From assembly GCA_963974475.1 (NCBI GenBank), contig CAXBCR010000030.1, forward strand, positions 1 through 38,519: a DNA stretch of 38,519 bases, written 5' to 3'. The notes under the pieces were generated by a model, which saw only the letters and a list, made by a program, of their open reading frames with translations, was not told the DNA's origin and did no database searches. The position numbers were made by a program, and so were the translations under genes. Positions 24,889 to 34,860 of the stretch are shown in pieces. Source of the stretch: CAJXZP01 sp963974475 (GTDB taxonomy: Bacteria; Bacteroidota; Bacteroidia; Flavobacteriales_G; Salibacteraceae). The first letter of the stretch is position 1; each line of letters opens with the position of its first letter.

Positions 24889-27800
24889 ATGAAACAGTTC
24901 CTCCATAATCTAAGTATTCTAGTATTCGTGCTTTTTGGCTATGTGGGTTCTTCTTATGGTCAATTGGTAGCTAATTTTTCAGCCAATCAAAACATAGGTT
25001 GCGCTCCCTTATTGGTGGGTTTTACAGACCTGTCTTCGGGTTCAACTATTATTTACCGGAAATGGGATTTTGGTAATGGACGCATAGTGACTGGAAACAA
25101 CAATGTTCCTTCTATTATTTATAATACCCCAGGTGCTTATTCGGTTACATTAACGGTTTCTGATGGAGTGGATACGGTAACGATAAATAAATCTGGGTTT
25201 ATTCAAGTAGCGTCACCTCCTGTGCCTAGAATTTCTTTACCATTTAACGATGGATGCGTTCCGGTAACCATTACAGCGGTAGATAGTTCATTGCCGTCTT
25301 TGGCGCCTATCGTTTCTTGGGAATGGGATTTTAACGATGGTTCGCTCATTGATACCAATCAAGTGGTGAGTCACACCTTTAGTTTTGTGGGTGATTATTA
25401 CATATCTCTTAAAGTTACAGATAGCCTTGGCTGTTCTAATATCGCATCTATTTCACAACCTTTTAGAGCACATAAACCTGTTGCTCGGTTAAATCAAAAT
25501 GGCAATCTTTTCGGTTGTCTTGCGCCATTTAATTTAAATATCACTAATCTATCTCAAGGTATTCAACCGTTAGATTCGTGGTGGGTGGTAAATAATCAAA
25601 CCATTCATTCGTCCGATTTAAATACGGTAATTAGCAATTCGGGCAAATTTGATGTGTTTTTAAAAGTAGAAGATTCTTTAGGTTGTTTTGATTCTATACT
25701 TATTCCGGATTTAGTGGAGGTGGGCAATTTGGTAACTACCTGGAATGTGCCCGATACCTTATGCAAGAATGCACCGGTAGATTTCATGGCAACGGCTGCC
25801 GGAACATCTTCATTTAATTGGGATTTTGGTGATAACACCACCGGTTTAGGTAGTACTGTTTCGCATACGTATACGAATGGAGGTTGGAGAACCGTAGAGT
25901 TGCTTTCTGTTAATTCAACAGGATGTATGGACACGCTTAGTAAATTGGTGTTTATTGAATCGGTGCAAGCGGGTTTTACTTCTTCACCGCATTATTCATG
26001 TATTCTACCTATGGCGGTTGCCTTTCAAGATAACTCATCTAGTAATGTGGTTAAATGGAATTGGCGGTTTGGCGGAGACGCGATGGGTTCTACTCTTAAA
26101 AACCCAAATATATCTATTACAACTCCGGGTATTTATAACGATACGTTGGTGGTAGAAACCGCTGCAGGTTGTAAAAGTGCTGCTGTTGTAGTAGGCAATG
26201 ATTCGTTGCTAGTTACCCAAGCCGAATTTACAGCAAGTGATACCGAGGGTTGCGCTCCTTTAGTGGTGAACTTTCAAAATATTACTAATCCAATGAGTTC
26301 GGTCAATAATGTAATGTGGGATTTTGGTGTGTCTCCTACTACAAAAAGCACTTCTCTTTCTCCAAGTTATACCTTTCAGTTTCCGGGGATTTATTTTGTT
26401 AAGCTGACTATTTTTACAAAATCAGGTTGTCAATCTACCCAGGTTATGAAAATTAGAGTAGGGACGCCCCAAACCCCGAATTTTTATTTAGACACCAATG
26501 ATGCCTGTGCGTCTTATTTGGTTTCTTGTTTTAATACATCTACCAATACTTCTTTAATTAACGATGTGGTGTGGGATTTTGGAGATAATAATGTATCAAA
26601 CGCCTACCAGCCGCAACATCATTTTCAAGATACTGGATATTTAGATGTCACCTTAAGTGTGGGTTATAACGGGTGTTATGCTTCTAAAACCATCGATTCA
26701 GCCATTTACATAAAAGGACCCATTTTGGGGTATACCTATCAAGTAAATTGTGATACGCCAAATCAGGTTTCTTTTGTGCCGTATATTATTGGTGGAACAG
26801 ATTACCAATGGAATTTTGGTGATAAATCAGCTCTATCTTTTGTGGGTGCCAATCAATTGCATGCGTATCCTGCCGTTCGAGCGGATTATATTGCTGTTTT
26901 TTCTGGTAGTGATTCGGTAACTGGTTGTACGTATCACAACAGTCAAACCATTTCTATTCGGTATTTACAAGGCGATTTGGTTGCAACCGATTCTATTGGA
27001 TGTAAAGGCGATTTGGTTACTTTTTCCACCTCTGGGTCGGTAGATGCATTTGGTTTTACGGATTGGGCAAAAGACAATTGGAACACCTTAAATACGTTGA
27101 CGGATACTGCTATGTTTGCGTTGGATAATAAAGGCGTAAACACCGTTTATGCGGTAGTGCATGATGTTAACCAATGTGCAGATACCATGGAAGTCAATGT
27201 AAAAGCCTATCAACCGTTGGTAGATTTTGGGGTGGATACCACGCAAGGCTGTGCACCGGTGGCTACCCAGTTTACGGATCAGTCGGTTAGTGATACCCTT
27301 ATATCTTCTTGGAGTTGGGATTTTGGAGATGGGACTAATTCCAATTCAACAATTGTTTCGCATATGTATACGGCTGTAGGTAGCCAATTATACAGCGTGA
27401 GCCTTACCGTTCGAGATACACTAGGTTGTACTAACACACGTGTAAAAAGTGACTTGATAACCGTGAATAATCCAACGGCTTTTTTTGGAGTAAATTATCG
27501 AACTGCCTGCACTTTTGATACGATTAAGTATGCAAATGTTTCTACTGGAAATTATACCTACTTATGGCATTTTGGAGATGGTGATTCAAGTCAATTAGCC
27601 ATTCCAGATCATCTGTATTTGAATTCGGGAAATTATACTACCACTTTAAAAATTCGAGATAATCTAGGGTGTGAAAGCTCATTTTCGGCCACTCATCCTA
27701 TTCAGATTTTTGCAACTCCCGACCCGCTTTTTGTGGCCGATACCATGATTTCAAATTGCTATCCATTTAGTGTGGTTTTTACTAATACTAATAGCTCTTC

Positions 27801-29220
27801 CAACACCTTGAGTTGGGAGTGGGATTTTGGAGATGGCTCCACAAATGTTTTTACACGCAACAGTAGTGCGCAACACATGTACACCTCACCAGGCGCTTAT
27901 TTCCCAAAATTGAAAGTGTCCTCTCTTCAAGGATGTCAAGATTCATTAGTGTTAGCTCATTTTATTGATATAAAAGGTCCGTTGGCTAATTTAAATGTGG
28001 TAAACGATCAAGGGTGTACGGGCCAAGCAGTTGTTTTTGATGTGACCGGTACAAATCCTGCGGCACAAATGTTGGCCTTGGATTTTGGTGATGGAGTGGT
28101 GTCTACATTGAGCAACTTGACTAATATTAAGCATTCATATACTAATCCAGACGATTACTTTATTACTTTAATGGTATCTGATTCTTTAAAAAAATGTGTA
28201 AAAACAAAACAGGATCAAGTTACAGTGAAACAATTGCTAGCCGCCTTTGATTTTGAAGCTCCTTCCGGTTGTACTCCATTAGATTTGGTCACCATTAATC
28301 AATCTATTGGAGAAAGTGGCCAGTTTTGGTTTTTTGATAACTTACCACAAACTCCGCAGTATAATTTCAGTTCTACCGTTTATGTAGAAGGAATGCATGA
28401 AGTGAAATTAGTGGTTAGAAACGACTCCTTAAATTGTACGGATACACTAAGAAAGCAAATCGAGGTATTTCCGCTTCCAAAAATTGGGTCAACCAACGAT
28501 ACGGTGATTTGCGCTGGAGATAGTGTGCAATTAAATGCTTGGGGAGGAGAGAATTACATTTGGACTGCTGAGGTTTCATTGCAAGATGTGGATGTGGCTA
28601 ATCCTTGGGTGTTCACTTCCGATGATCAGTTGTTTACCGTTTCTGGTACGGATTCAAATGGATGCGTAAACGAAGCCACCACTTTTATTACCTTACTTCA
28701 TCCTCCACAATTGTATTATTTCCCATCCGATACCATGGTGCATAATGGCGAAGAATTTAGATTGTCTATTGATATTGATGAAGGAGTAGATTTATTATGG
28801 GAATCTCAAAGCTTTTTGAGTTGCAATACTTGTCCAGACCCAAGAGTGGCCCCAGACCAAGATGCAAGATTTACTTTGTTTTATACCGATACATTAGGTT
28901 GTTTTCCTTCCGATACCTCATTTCATATTTCGGTAACTGGTTTTTCTGTTTTTATTCCAAATGCTTTTACTCCAAACGGAGATGGACTAAACGATGTTTT
29001 TATTCCAATTACCGAGGGCGTAGACCGACTCATGTATATGTACATTTATGACCCATGGGGAGGGCTGGTTTTTGAAACCACTAACCTAGAATTAGGATGG
29101 GACGGAACGGATGTTAATGGTCAAATATATGATAATGGAGCATTTGCCTATAAACTCCGAGTAATTGGATTGGACGGAAAAACAGGAGAATTCTCGGGTT
29201 TGGTTAATCTCATAAAGTAA
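24889..29220 (+). CDS. PKD-repeat protein with type B T9SS sorting domain
   Basis: I start at ATG 24889 because it opens a proper signal peptide (MKQFLHNLSILVFVLFGYVG, then SSYG before Q), giving 1443 aa. A GTG at 24841 would add 16 residues in front of it. The body is about 14 PKD-type units with WxFGDG or WDFxDG cores and GxYxVxLxVxD strands, most of them followed by a GC. Two less regular Ig-like segments follow. From about residue 1355 comes the gliding-motility-associated C-terminal domain (FIPNAFTPNGDGLNDVF, YDPWGGLVFE, GWDGTDVNG, GAFAYKLRV), the type B T9SS signal. Relatives are long surface adhesins or gliding-associated proteins. It lies alone, divergent from the kinase. Confidence 0.88.
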   Translation: MKQFLHNLSILVFVLFGYVGSSYGQLVANFSANQNIGCAPLLVGFTDLSSGSTIIYRKWDFGNGRIVTGNNNVPSIIYNTPGAYSVTLTVSDGVDTVTINKSGFIQVASPPVPRISLPFNDGCVPVTITAVDSSLPSLAPIVSWEWDFNDGSLIDTNQVVSHTFSFVGDYYISLKVTDSLGCSNIASISQPFRAHKPVARLNQNGNLFGCLAPFNLNITNLSQGIQPLDSWWVVNNQTIHSSDLNTVISNSGKFDVFLKVEDSLGCFDSILIPDLVEVGNLVTTWNVPDTLCKNAPVDFMATAAGTSSFNWDFGDNTTGLGSTVSHTYTNGGWRTVELLSVNSTGCMDTLSKLVFIESVQAGFTSSPHYSCILPMAVAFQDNSSSNVVKWNWRFGGDAMGSTLKNPNISITTPGIYNDTLVVETAAGCKSAAVVVGNDSLLVTQAEFTASDTEGCAPLVVNFQNITNPMSSVNNVMWDFGVSPTTKSTSLSPSYTFQFPGIYFVKLTIFTKSGCQSTQVMKIRVGTPQTPNFYLDTNDACASYLVSCFNTSTNTSLINDVVWDFGDNNVSNAYQPQHHFQDTGYLDVTLSVGYNGCYASKTIDSAIYIKGPILGYTYQVNCDTPNQVSFVPYIIGGTDYQWNFGDKSALSFVGANQLHAYPAVRADYIAVFSGSDSVTGCTYHNSQTISIRYLQGDLVATDSIGCKGDLVTFSTSGSVDAFGFTDWAKDNWNTLNTLTDTAMFALDNKGVNTVYAVVHDVNQCADTMEVNVKAYQPLVDFGVDTTQGCAPVATQFTDQSVSDTLISSWSWDFGDGTNSNSTIVSHMYTAVGSQLYSVSLTVRDTLGCTNTRVKSDLITVNNPTAFFGVNYRTACTFDTIKYANVSTGNYTYLWHFGDGDSSQLAIPDHLYLNSGNYTTTLKIRDNLGCESSFSATHPIQIFATPDPLFVADTMISNCYPFSVVFTNTNSSSNTLSWEWDFGDGSTNVFTRNSSAQHMYTSPGAYFPKLKVSSLQGCQDSLVLAHFIDIKGPLANLNVVNDQGCTGQAVVFDVTGTNPAAQMLALDFGDGVVSTLSNLTNIKHSYTNPDDYFITLMVSDSLKKCVKTKQDQVTVKQLLAAFDFEAPSGCTPLDLVTINQSIGESGQFWFFDNLPQTPQYNFSSTVYVEGMHEVKLVVRNDSLNCTDTLRKQIEVFPLPKIGSTNDTVICAGDSVQLNAWGGENYIWTAEVSLQDVDVANPWVFTSDDQLFTVSGTDSNGCVNEATTFITLLHPPQLYYFPSDTMVHNGEEFRLSIDIDEGVDLLWESQSFLSCNTCPDPRVAPDQDARFTLFYTDTLGCFPSDTSFHISVTGFSVFIPNAFTPNGDGLNDVFIPITEGVDRLMYMYIYDPWGGLVFETTNLELGWDGTDVNGQIYDNGAFAYKLRVIGLDGKTGEFSGLVNLIK

Positions 29221-29938
29221 CCTAATACTTGTAGCCAGTCGCTAATACCTGATTGCTGCTTTATCCTTATTTACCAAATTTTATTTTGTGTTAGATTTTC
29301 TTTCCAAAAGCTCTTGGATGGAAATGTGATAATTTACAAATGAAATATTAGCGGAATTTAAAATCAAAAAATCGACCATTTAATTTACGAATCACACACG
29401 TGTTTCAAAGGAAACAGTAACCCGCTCTTAGTGTTCGCTATAATTTTATTGTCTTGATTTATAACTAATGACTATCCATGATTACCGCGATAGAATCCTT
29501 GCTAATTTTTTGGTTTTTAAAAAATGTGATTTATCACTATTCCTTTGTTAATAGGTGTTTAATGATAAAATTGGTTTGGCGTGAATCAATCTCGTGTAAA
29601 CTCTGAAGTTTCTTTCTTGGCCGCAGGTTTGTGCTTGATGGATGAAATGGAAGAGCTGAGGTATCTTTAAAACATGTATTTAATCACCGGGACCAGCAAA
29701 TTAATAATGGAATTAATTAGCATAGGCAATGAGCAGGAACAACAAGAACCAAAGGAATGATGCGCCCAATTAAAGGCCGGATTTAGGATGGGTTTAGATG
29801 TAAGGTCAATAAAAATCAATTTTAACTAAAAAGTCATGTAGTGAATTTTTGGTCAATGTTATTCGTTACAATGTTGAATTTGGAAGTTATAGTTAAAGCG
29901 TTTGTACTTTAGCTTGGAACAATATAAACACATACATT
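29221..29938. other. Gene-free stretch upstream of paralogue 1
   Basis: About 720 bp with no convincing open frame, tRNA or strong terminator after the PKD gene. The only element I can support is the conserved upstream motif at 29853-29869, annotated separately. Confidence 0.6.
29853..29869 (+). promoter_or_regulatory. Shared 17-bp upstream element, paralogue 1
   Basis: TCAATGTTATTCGTTAC ends 69 bp before the start codon. The identical 17-mer sits at 34776-34792, ending 68 bp before the second paralogue. ATAGTTAAAGC follows in both. It is either a shared regulator site or retained promoter sequence. Confidence 0.55.
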
Positions 29939-32900
29939 ATGAAACGGATAACTACCTTCGCACTAAGCTGCATTCTGTGGATGATCTCTCCAGTATCGCA
30001 AGCGCAACATTACGATTACCTTCTTACAGCTACCGATACAGGTAGTGGGGTAACAACCAACAATTCTAAAGCTTGGTCTGATATAACATCGGTAACCATA
30101 GACGTTACGAATATCAACAGTTTGTTTTTGACTGCCAATATTAATATGCATCCAGACGGGTTCAATACTAATGGTAGAGAAGCTAATTACAATATTTATC
30201 AAAGTGATAATCCATCCAACAATAGTGGGGTTATTAAACGACAAATAATCAATAATAATGAAGCGGGAGTTGAAAGTTGGGGAATTGGAACCCTCATTCA
30301 CGTTTTCGATGTGAGTGGATTATCGGGAAATAAAACCTTTATTTTAGAACAGCGTAATAATGGAAATTCTCAAAACGGACGAAATGTATTTTCATTCGCT
30401 CGATTAGTTGCTATTGCACTTAATACCAATGTATATGGCCACGCTTTGAGTAATGGAAGCAAGTCGTTAAATACGTATGTTACGACTTCTTCTAGCACTT
30501 ATTCAGCAATTCCAGGCTTAACAACCGATACTGTTTCCTTACCTTTTAAAGGAGACATTTATGTTGCACTTTCCATTAATAGTAAAGCATCCGCTGGAAA
30601 TACGGTTGCACAATACAAATTGCAATATTCTACAGATAACGGAGTGACATATGCCGATTTGGGAAAACCCGTGAAACGATCTATGTATAATTCTTGGGAT
30701 GACGGTATTGTATCAATGACAGCAATGCTAAGAGGGCAGGAACCAGGAAATGGGTATAAATTTAGAGTCATGCACCAACGGGTGTCTGGGTCTGCTACCG
30801 TGTCTTCTGGAAATGCTAATTTAGTCGCTATATCATTATCACATACTGGAGGAGGTTATTTTCAAACCATGTACAGTCATATAGAAACCGGTGGTTCTAT
30901 AACAGGGGTAAGCACACCTTCGCAATCGGTATTGTCAAATGCGTTAACAACCAGTTCATTTATTGGCAGTGTAAAACCAAGAGTATTTGTGAGTACACAA
31001 TACCTAGTAGAAGCCACTGGGTTAGATGCCACTAGTAATCCGGTGCAAAGAATGCGCGCGCAAAATCAATTATTCTTTTCAACAGGTGGTTTTACCATTT
31101 TTGCAGAACCTTATTACCGTTTTATTGGCAGTAACTCTGCGTTTGGAGCGGGTGGTTTCATTGGTTTAACTAGGGAATTAGGAGCAAACACCACTTATAC
31201 TGGAGGAATGAATCACAGCATCGCCTATATTTCAAATCCCGATAGTGTGGAAGATGAGGTGTTAACGACATCGGAAGTGATTCTATGCGCATTTGAAACT
31301 TTTGATAAACAACACTTTCTATGGACGGGAAATGTATCTAATGCCTGGGAACTTGATGCAAACTGGGCCTATGGAAAAGCTCCTACCTCAGCAGATAATG
31401 ATGTGACTATTCCAAATGTGATAAATAGTCCTGTTATCAGTGGAACAACCACAAGAGAATGTGGTTTGTTAACCATTGAATCAGGTGCTACTCTTCAAAT
31501 AAATGATAATGCGGTATTAAAACCATCTTCAGATATTGTTAATAATGGAACCATTATTATAGGTAATAATTCATCTTTATTGCAAACCGCAGCGGGAGCT
31601 GATAACAATTCAGGACAAGGTACTTATGAGGTGAAAAGAACGGGTAATGTTACTGATTTTGTATACAATATCTGGTCTTCACCAATGCAGTCTGCCAGTG
31701 TTAGTTCAACATTTATTAATGCTAACCCATGTGATTTGTGGGTGTTTGAAGGCGCTACTCAACGATGGAATCATGATTATGCAGTTGGGTTTTCAACTTC
31801 TTGTTACGGTAATAATGTTGTTTTCACTTCCAATGATGTAATTTCTGGTGGAGATGGTATGATGGATGCAGGACGTGGATATTTTGCTCCGGGCAATGCT
31901 ACACCTACTCGTACTTTTACCGGAAAAGTAAATAACGGTCCGATTTCTATTCCTATTCAAGCCACTACACTAGGTAATCCTGGTGGCACAGGATGGGGTG
32001 ACGATGATTGGAATTTAATAGGAAATCCGTATCCAAGTGCTATTAGTGCAACCGCTTTTTGGAATGAAAACTCGGTAAACAACGCACGTATCATTACTGG
32101 GTTATATTTCTGGGATGAAGCAGACACAACAGGTGGTTACAATCAAAATTCGGATTACGCTTCTTGGAATTTAGCAGGAGGAGTTAATTCAGGTAACTCT
32201 GCCAAAATTCCAACCGGACAAATTGCAAGTGGTCAAGGATTCTGGGTAGTAGCTAATTCTTCTACCAGTGTAGTTTTTGACAACTCCATGCGCACCGGTT
32301 TAAATGATCAGTTCTTTAAAAATGGCGTGGACGATAACCATAATTTATGGGTAAGCTGTACTTCTCCATCTGGATATCAAAACAATATTCTTGTTGGGTT
32401 TAATCCGAACAGTACCGATGGTGTAGACGCTGATTTTGATGCGCACAAATTAATTGGTAATGCACATATTAAATTTGCTTCTGTCATTGATTCTAAGGAA
32501 TATGTAATTCAATCATTGGCAATGGTTCCTTTGCAACAAACCAAAGTTATTCCTCTTACCGTAAGCTCTGATGAGTATGGTGATCATGTATTTGCAAACT
32601 ACAAAATGCAAAACATGTCGGCTAATTATCAAATCTATTTGAGAGATAATTACTTAGGAATTACCAAAGATTTGCGTGTTGATTCAATGGTGGTTTCGTT
32701 AGATCCAAATGTAAATTACACCCATAGATTTGAATTAGTGGTGGTAAATGAAATGCTTGTAGACAATAGCGGAGGTCAAACCTCTTTGGCAACATCCATT
32801 GACGAAATGAATTTATCAACAATGCGTGTAATTCAAAATGAATCTGAATTAATCGTGTCCAATGAAAAAGGATTCTCTGGGTTTGTGAAAGTAGTTGATA

Positions 32901-33052
32901 TTACAGGAAAAGTAATCTGGTCAAAATCACAAAATACAGAAGTGAATGCACTAACCATTGATATTAGTAATTGGAACAATGGCGTGTACATTCTTCATGT
33001 TACCAACCAAGAAAATCAAGTGTATCGCACTAAATTCATGAAAATAAAATAA
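29939..33052 (+). CDS. T9SS surface protein, paralogue 1, 1037 aa
   Basis: A signal peptide (MKRITTFALSCILWMISPVSQA) is followed by about 430 residues of beta-sandwich-like sequence, with NGREANYNIY, GTLIHVFDVSG and DIYVALSINSK among the strands. Then comes a WTGNVSNAWELDANWAYG segment, typical of Bacteroidota surface proteins. From residue 540 a ~500-aa module follows (YNIWSSPMQ, NPCDLWVFEG, DDDWNLIGNPYPSAI, GQGFWVVAN) that is shared with paralogue 2 and the 3114-aa protein. The end is a type A sorting domain (VVDITGKVIWSKSQ, NGVYILHVTN, final FMKIK). It has the same length as paralogue 2. Function unknown; likely surface-exposed or released. Confidence 0.85.
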   Translation: MKRITTFALSCILWMISPVSQAQHYDYLLTATDTGSGVTTNNSKAWSDITSVTIDVTNINSLFLTANINMHPDGFNTNGREANYNIYQSDNPSNNSGVIKRQIINNNEAGVESWGIGTLIHVFDVSGLSGNKTFILEQRNNGNSQNGRNVFSFARLVAIALNTNVYGHALSNGSKSLNTYVTTSSSTYSAIPGLTTDTVSLPFKGDIYVALSINSKASAGNTVAQYKLQYSTDNGVTYADLGKPVKRSMYNSWDDGIVSMTAMLRGQEPGNGYKFRVMHQRVSGSATVSSGNANLVAISLSHTGGGYFQTMYSHIETGGSITGVSTPSQSVLSNALTTSSFIGSVKPRVFVSTQYLVEATGLDATSNPVQRMRAQNQLFFSTGGFTIFAEPYYRFIGSNSAFGAGGFIGLTRELGANTTYTGGMNHSIAYISNPDSVEDEVLTTSEVILCAFETFDKQHFLWTGNVSNAWELDANWAYGKAPTSADNDVTIPNVINSPVISGTTTRECGLLTIESGATLQINDNAVLKPSSDIVNNGTIIIGNNSSLLQTAAGADNNSGQGTYEVKRTGNVTDFVYNIWSSPMQSASVSSTFINANPCDLWVFEGATQRWNHDYAVGFSTSCYGNNVVFTSNDVISGGDGMMDAGRGYFAPGNATPTRTFTGKVNNGPISIPIQATTLGNPGGTGWGDDDWNLIGNPYPSAISATAFWNENSVNNARIITGLYFWDEADTTGGYNQNSDYASWNLAGGVNSGNSAKIPTGQIASGQGFWVVANSSTSVVFDNSMRTGLNDQFFKNGVDDNHNLWVSCTSPSGYQNNILVGFNPNSTDGVDADFDAHKLIGNAHIKFASVIDSKEYVIQSLAMVPLQQTKVIPLTVSSDEYGDHVFANYKMQNMSANYQIYLRDNYLGITKDLRVDSMVVSLDPNVNYTHRFELVVVNEMLVDNSGGQTSLATSIDEMNLSTMRVIQNESELIVSNEKGFSGFVKVVDITGKVIWSKSQNTEVNALTIDISNWNNGVYILHVTNQENQVYRTKFMKIK

Positions 33053-33061
33053 TGTTTATTC

Positions 33062-33135
33062 AGAGACCGTGAGGGTCGGTTTCTATTTCACAAAGAAAAA
33101 GGGTCCATTTCGTTTATTCGAAATGGACCCTTTTT
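33062..33135 (+). terminator. Tandem terminators after paralogue 1
   Basis: The first hairpin is AGAGACCG / CGGTTTCT (33062-33084, one G-T pair). The second is a perfect 17-bp stem with a TTTATT loop (33096-33135), core GGGTCCATTTCG / CGAAATGGACCC, flanked by A5 and T5, so it can work on both strands. Confidence 0.88.
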
Positions 33136-33492
33136 ATGATGGAGGAGTTCGGTAGTTAGTAGAGTTGTTATAAGTGAAAACCCTTTAATGGTAGATGCCA
33201 AACCTGCTTCCGTTTAGCGCTAAGCGATAACCTGAGTACGATTAATTCTAACCTTACAGATGGTATGATAAAAGAATAATTATTGGCCGATTGGTCTTAA
33301 GACTATCGGGTAGTGCTTTTGGAGGATAAACCTCTTAAATCAACCCGTTAGCACTTCATTTTGGCGGTTCAGATACTATAACTCGAACTCAGGTGAATAA
33401 GTAATGGCATGACAATTTTCAAGATTGCTGCCATGCCGTGAGATGATGGTGTGCGTTCGAATGGAGAATGATGTACGCAGGATTGAATCCAT
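33136..33492. other. Gene-free stretch
   Basis: No gene seen. It contains small palindromes (TTAGCGCTAA near 33216, GTCTTAAGAC near 33296) and a compact block at 33307-33355 where AGTGCT can pair with AGCACT around a GAGG-ATAAA-CCTC hairpin. No function can be assigned. Confidence 0.45.
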
Positions 33493-33519
33493 AAAAAAAG
33501 GGCAGCAATAATGCTACCC
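33493..33519 (-). terminator. Terminator of the 188-aa gene
   Basis: On the minus strand an 8-bp stem GGGTAGCA / TGCTGCCC (one G-T pair) with a four-base loop is followed by seven T residues. It lies about 80 bp beyond the stop. Confidence 0.75.
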
Positions 33520-33598
33520 CCTAGTTCTTTCAGTGTTCGGCTTGGACGCTGGTAATTATGTTTTCATTAGCACAATGAGCTCCTGCTCAAAGACTCGA

Positions 33599-34165
33599 TT
33601 ATGATAATCGAAAATCAGCTTTCATTTGCTGTAATAACGAGATGGCACGACTCGCATTCATATCCATTCTTTTGGATTTATCAAACTTGCTAACATGTGC
33701 ATGCTGAATTTCATCAATTATCTTTTTTTGTTTGATGCCTAGGTGCCAAGTCGCATGATTCATGTAGCTTAATTCAGGGCTTTCCGCTATTTCCATTTCG
33801 TAGTCAATCTCATAAGATGATACATATTTTAATAGCTTACTTGCGTTTAAACCAAATTTGCCATTAATAAAACACCGTGGATATTCCGTTTTTAGGAAAT
33901 TAGTTACCTCCATCACAGGTCGGTCTATGGCTGCTGCAATAGAATGAGGGGATTTCCGAATGTAATAATCCGTTTGGTAATTTTGAATAAAGCTTTTGTT
34001 CTGGAGTAGGAACCGTACTAAATTGTGCTGAACCACTGCATCTTTGCCCATTTGGTAGCCAATGGTCTGGTCGTAAATTTCAATGCCTAAGTATTTGCAG
34101 ATTCTAACTAAAACGCCTTCATTGACATGTAATTCCGCTGTTAATTGTTCAATTGTTGCATTCAT
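33599..34165 (-). CDS. Small protein with HTH-like segments
   Basis: The 188-aa basic soluble protein begins MNATIEQLTAELHVNEGVLV. Together with ICKYLGI this resembles the small helical fold at the N-terminus of initiation factor IF2 and some DNA-binding domains. A second similar segment at about residues 73-95 (IAAAIDRPVMEVTNFLKTEY) has the same spacing of small and hydrophobic residues. The C-terminal part is helical and charged (KKIIDEIQHAHVSKFDKSKR). A nucleic-acid-binding or regulatory role is possible, but no family was recognised. It lies opposite in strand between the two 1037-aa paralogues, with its own terminator. Confidence 0.6.
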   Translation of the reverse strand: MNATIEQLTAELHVNEGVLVRICKYLGIEIYDQTIGYQMGKDAVVQHNLVRFLLQNKSFIQNYQTDYYIRKSPHSIAAAIDRPVMEVTNFLKTEYPRCFINGKFGLNASKLLKYVSSYEIDYEMEIAESPELSYMNHATWHLGIKQKKIIDEIQHAHVSKFDKSKRMDMNASRAISLLQQMKADFRLS

Positions 34166-34775
34166 TTTAATAAACGTTAATGCTCTAATTGAATTGAACT
34201 TTTATTCTAGTCAAGAAATTTACACTTTGAAGGATGAAAATAGATTTTGTAAAATCTTCCGCCAGCAAAATAATATTTCTAACATGAACCCAAGTCCAAT
34301 GTCAATAGAGCGTATTAGGTTAATACGTGACTTTTTTGTGTGGCGGAAATATAAAATCAAATATTAACACAAAAAATTATCTGGCTCAAATTTAAGGTTT
34401 TATACCGATTTAAAAAAGAATATTTGCAGATAATACGTGCTGAACTCGACTAATTTTTAGTTAAAATTTGATCTTTGGCTAAAATGGGGCGTATTTCCTC
34501 ATTTGTAGTGGTAAATCTGGGGAGATTCGTTGCTGAAAAATCAAAAAAGAAGCCTCTTGAATTTATTGTTGAATTTTTTGTAACGGTAATGTATTGCTGG
34601 ATATAAAAAGGAAGGCGACTTTGGCCTTATGATCCTTGGCGGCCTCATTTCTACCGAGTAATTTCCGTTAGATTTAAACTGACATAAGTCATGTGTTTAC
34701 GAGCTTTAAAAGCCTGATTTTGAGCAGGTAACCATCTCTATTGTTTAATTATTTGGTCATCATATGAATTTAGAT

Positions 34776-34792
34776 TCAATGTTATTCGTTAC
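34776..34792 (+). promoter_or_regulatory. Shared 17-bp upstream element, paralogue 2
   Basis: TCAATGTTATTCGTTAC, identical to the element upstream of paralogue 1 and at almost the same distance from the start. ATAGTTAAAGC also follows. Confidence 0.55.
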
Positions 34793-34826
34793 GATTCTAT
34801 TTTAAGAGAAAATAGTTAAAGCCCGG

Positions 34827-34834
34827 TAACTTTG
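34827..34834 (+). promoter_or_regulatory. -7 box of paralogue 2
   Basis: TAACTTTG matches TAnnTTTG exactly, 26 bp before the ATG. No clear -33 TTTG is present. The corresponding site upstream of paralogue 1 reads GTACTTTAG, a weaker match. Confidence 0.5.
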
Positions 34835-34860
34835 TTTGGAATAATTAAAACAAATGCTTT

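Larger units (their letters stand above)
34166..34860. other. Gene-free stretch upstream of paralogue 2
   Basis: About 695 bp between divergent genes. A plus-strand open frame near 34083-34367 overlaps the 188-aa gene and is not convincing. The supported elements are the 17-bp motif at 34776 and a promoter at 34827. Confidence 0.55.
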
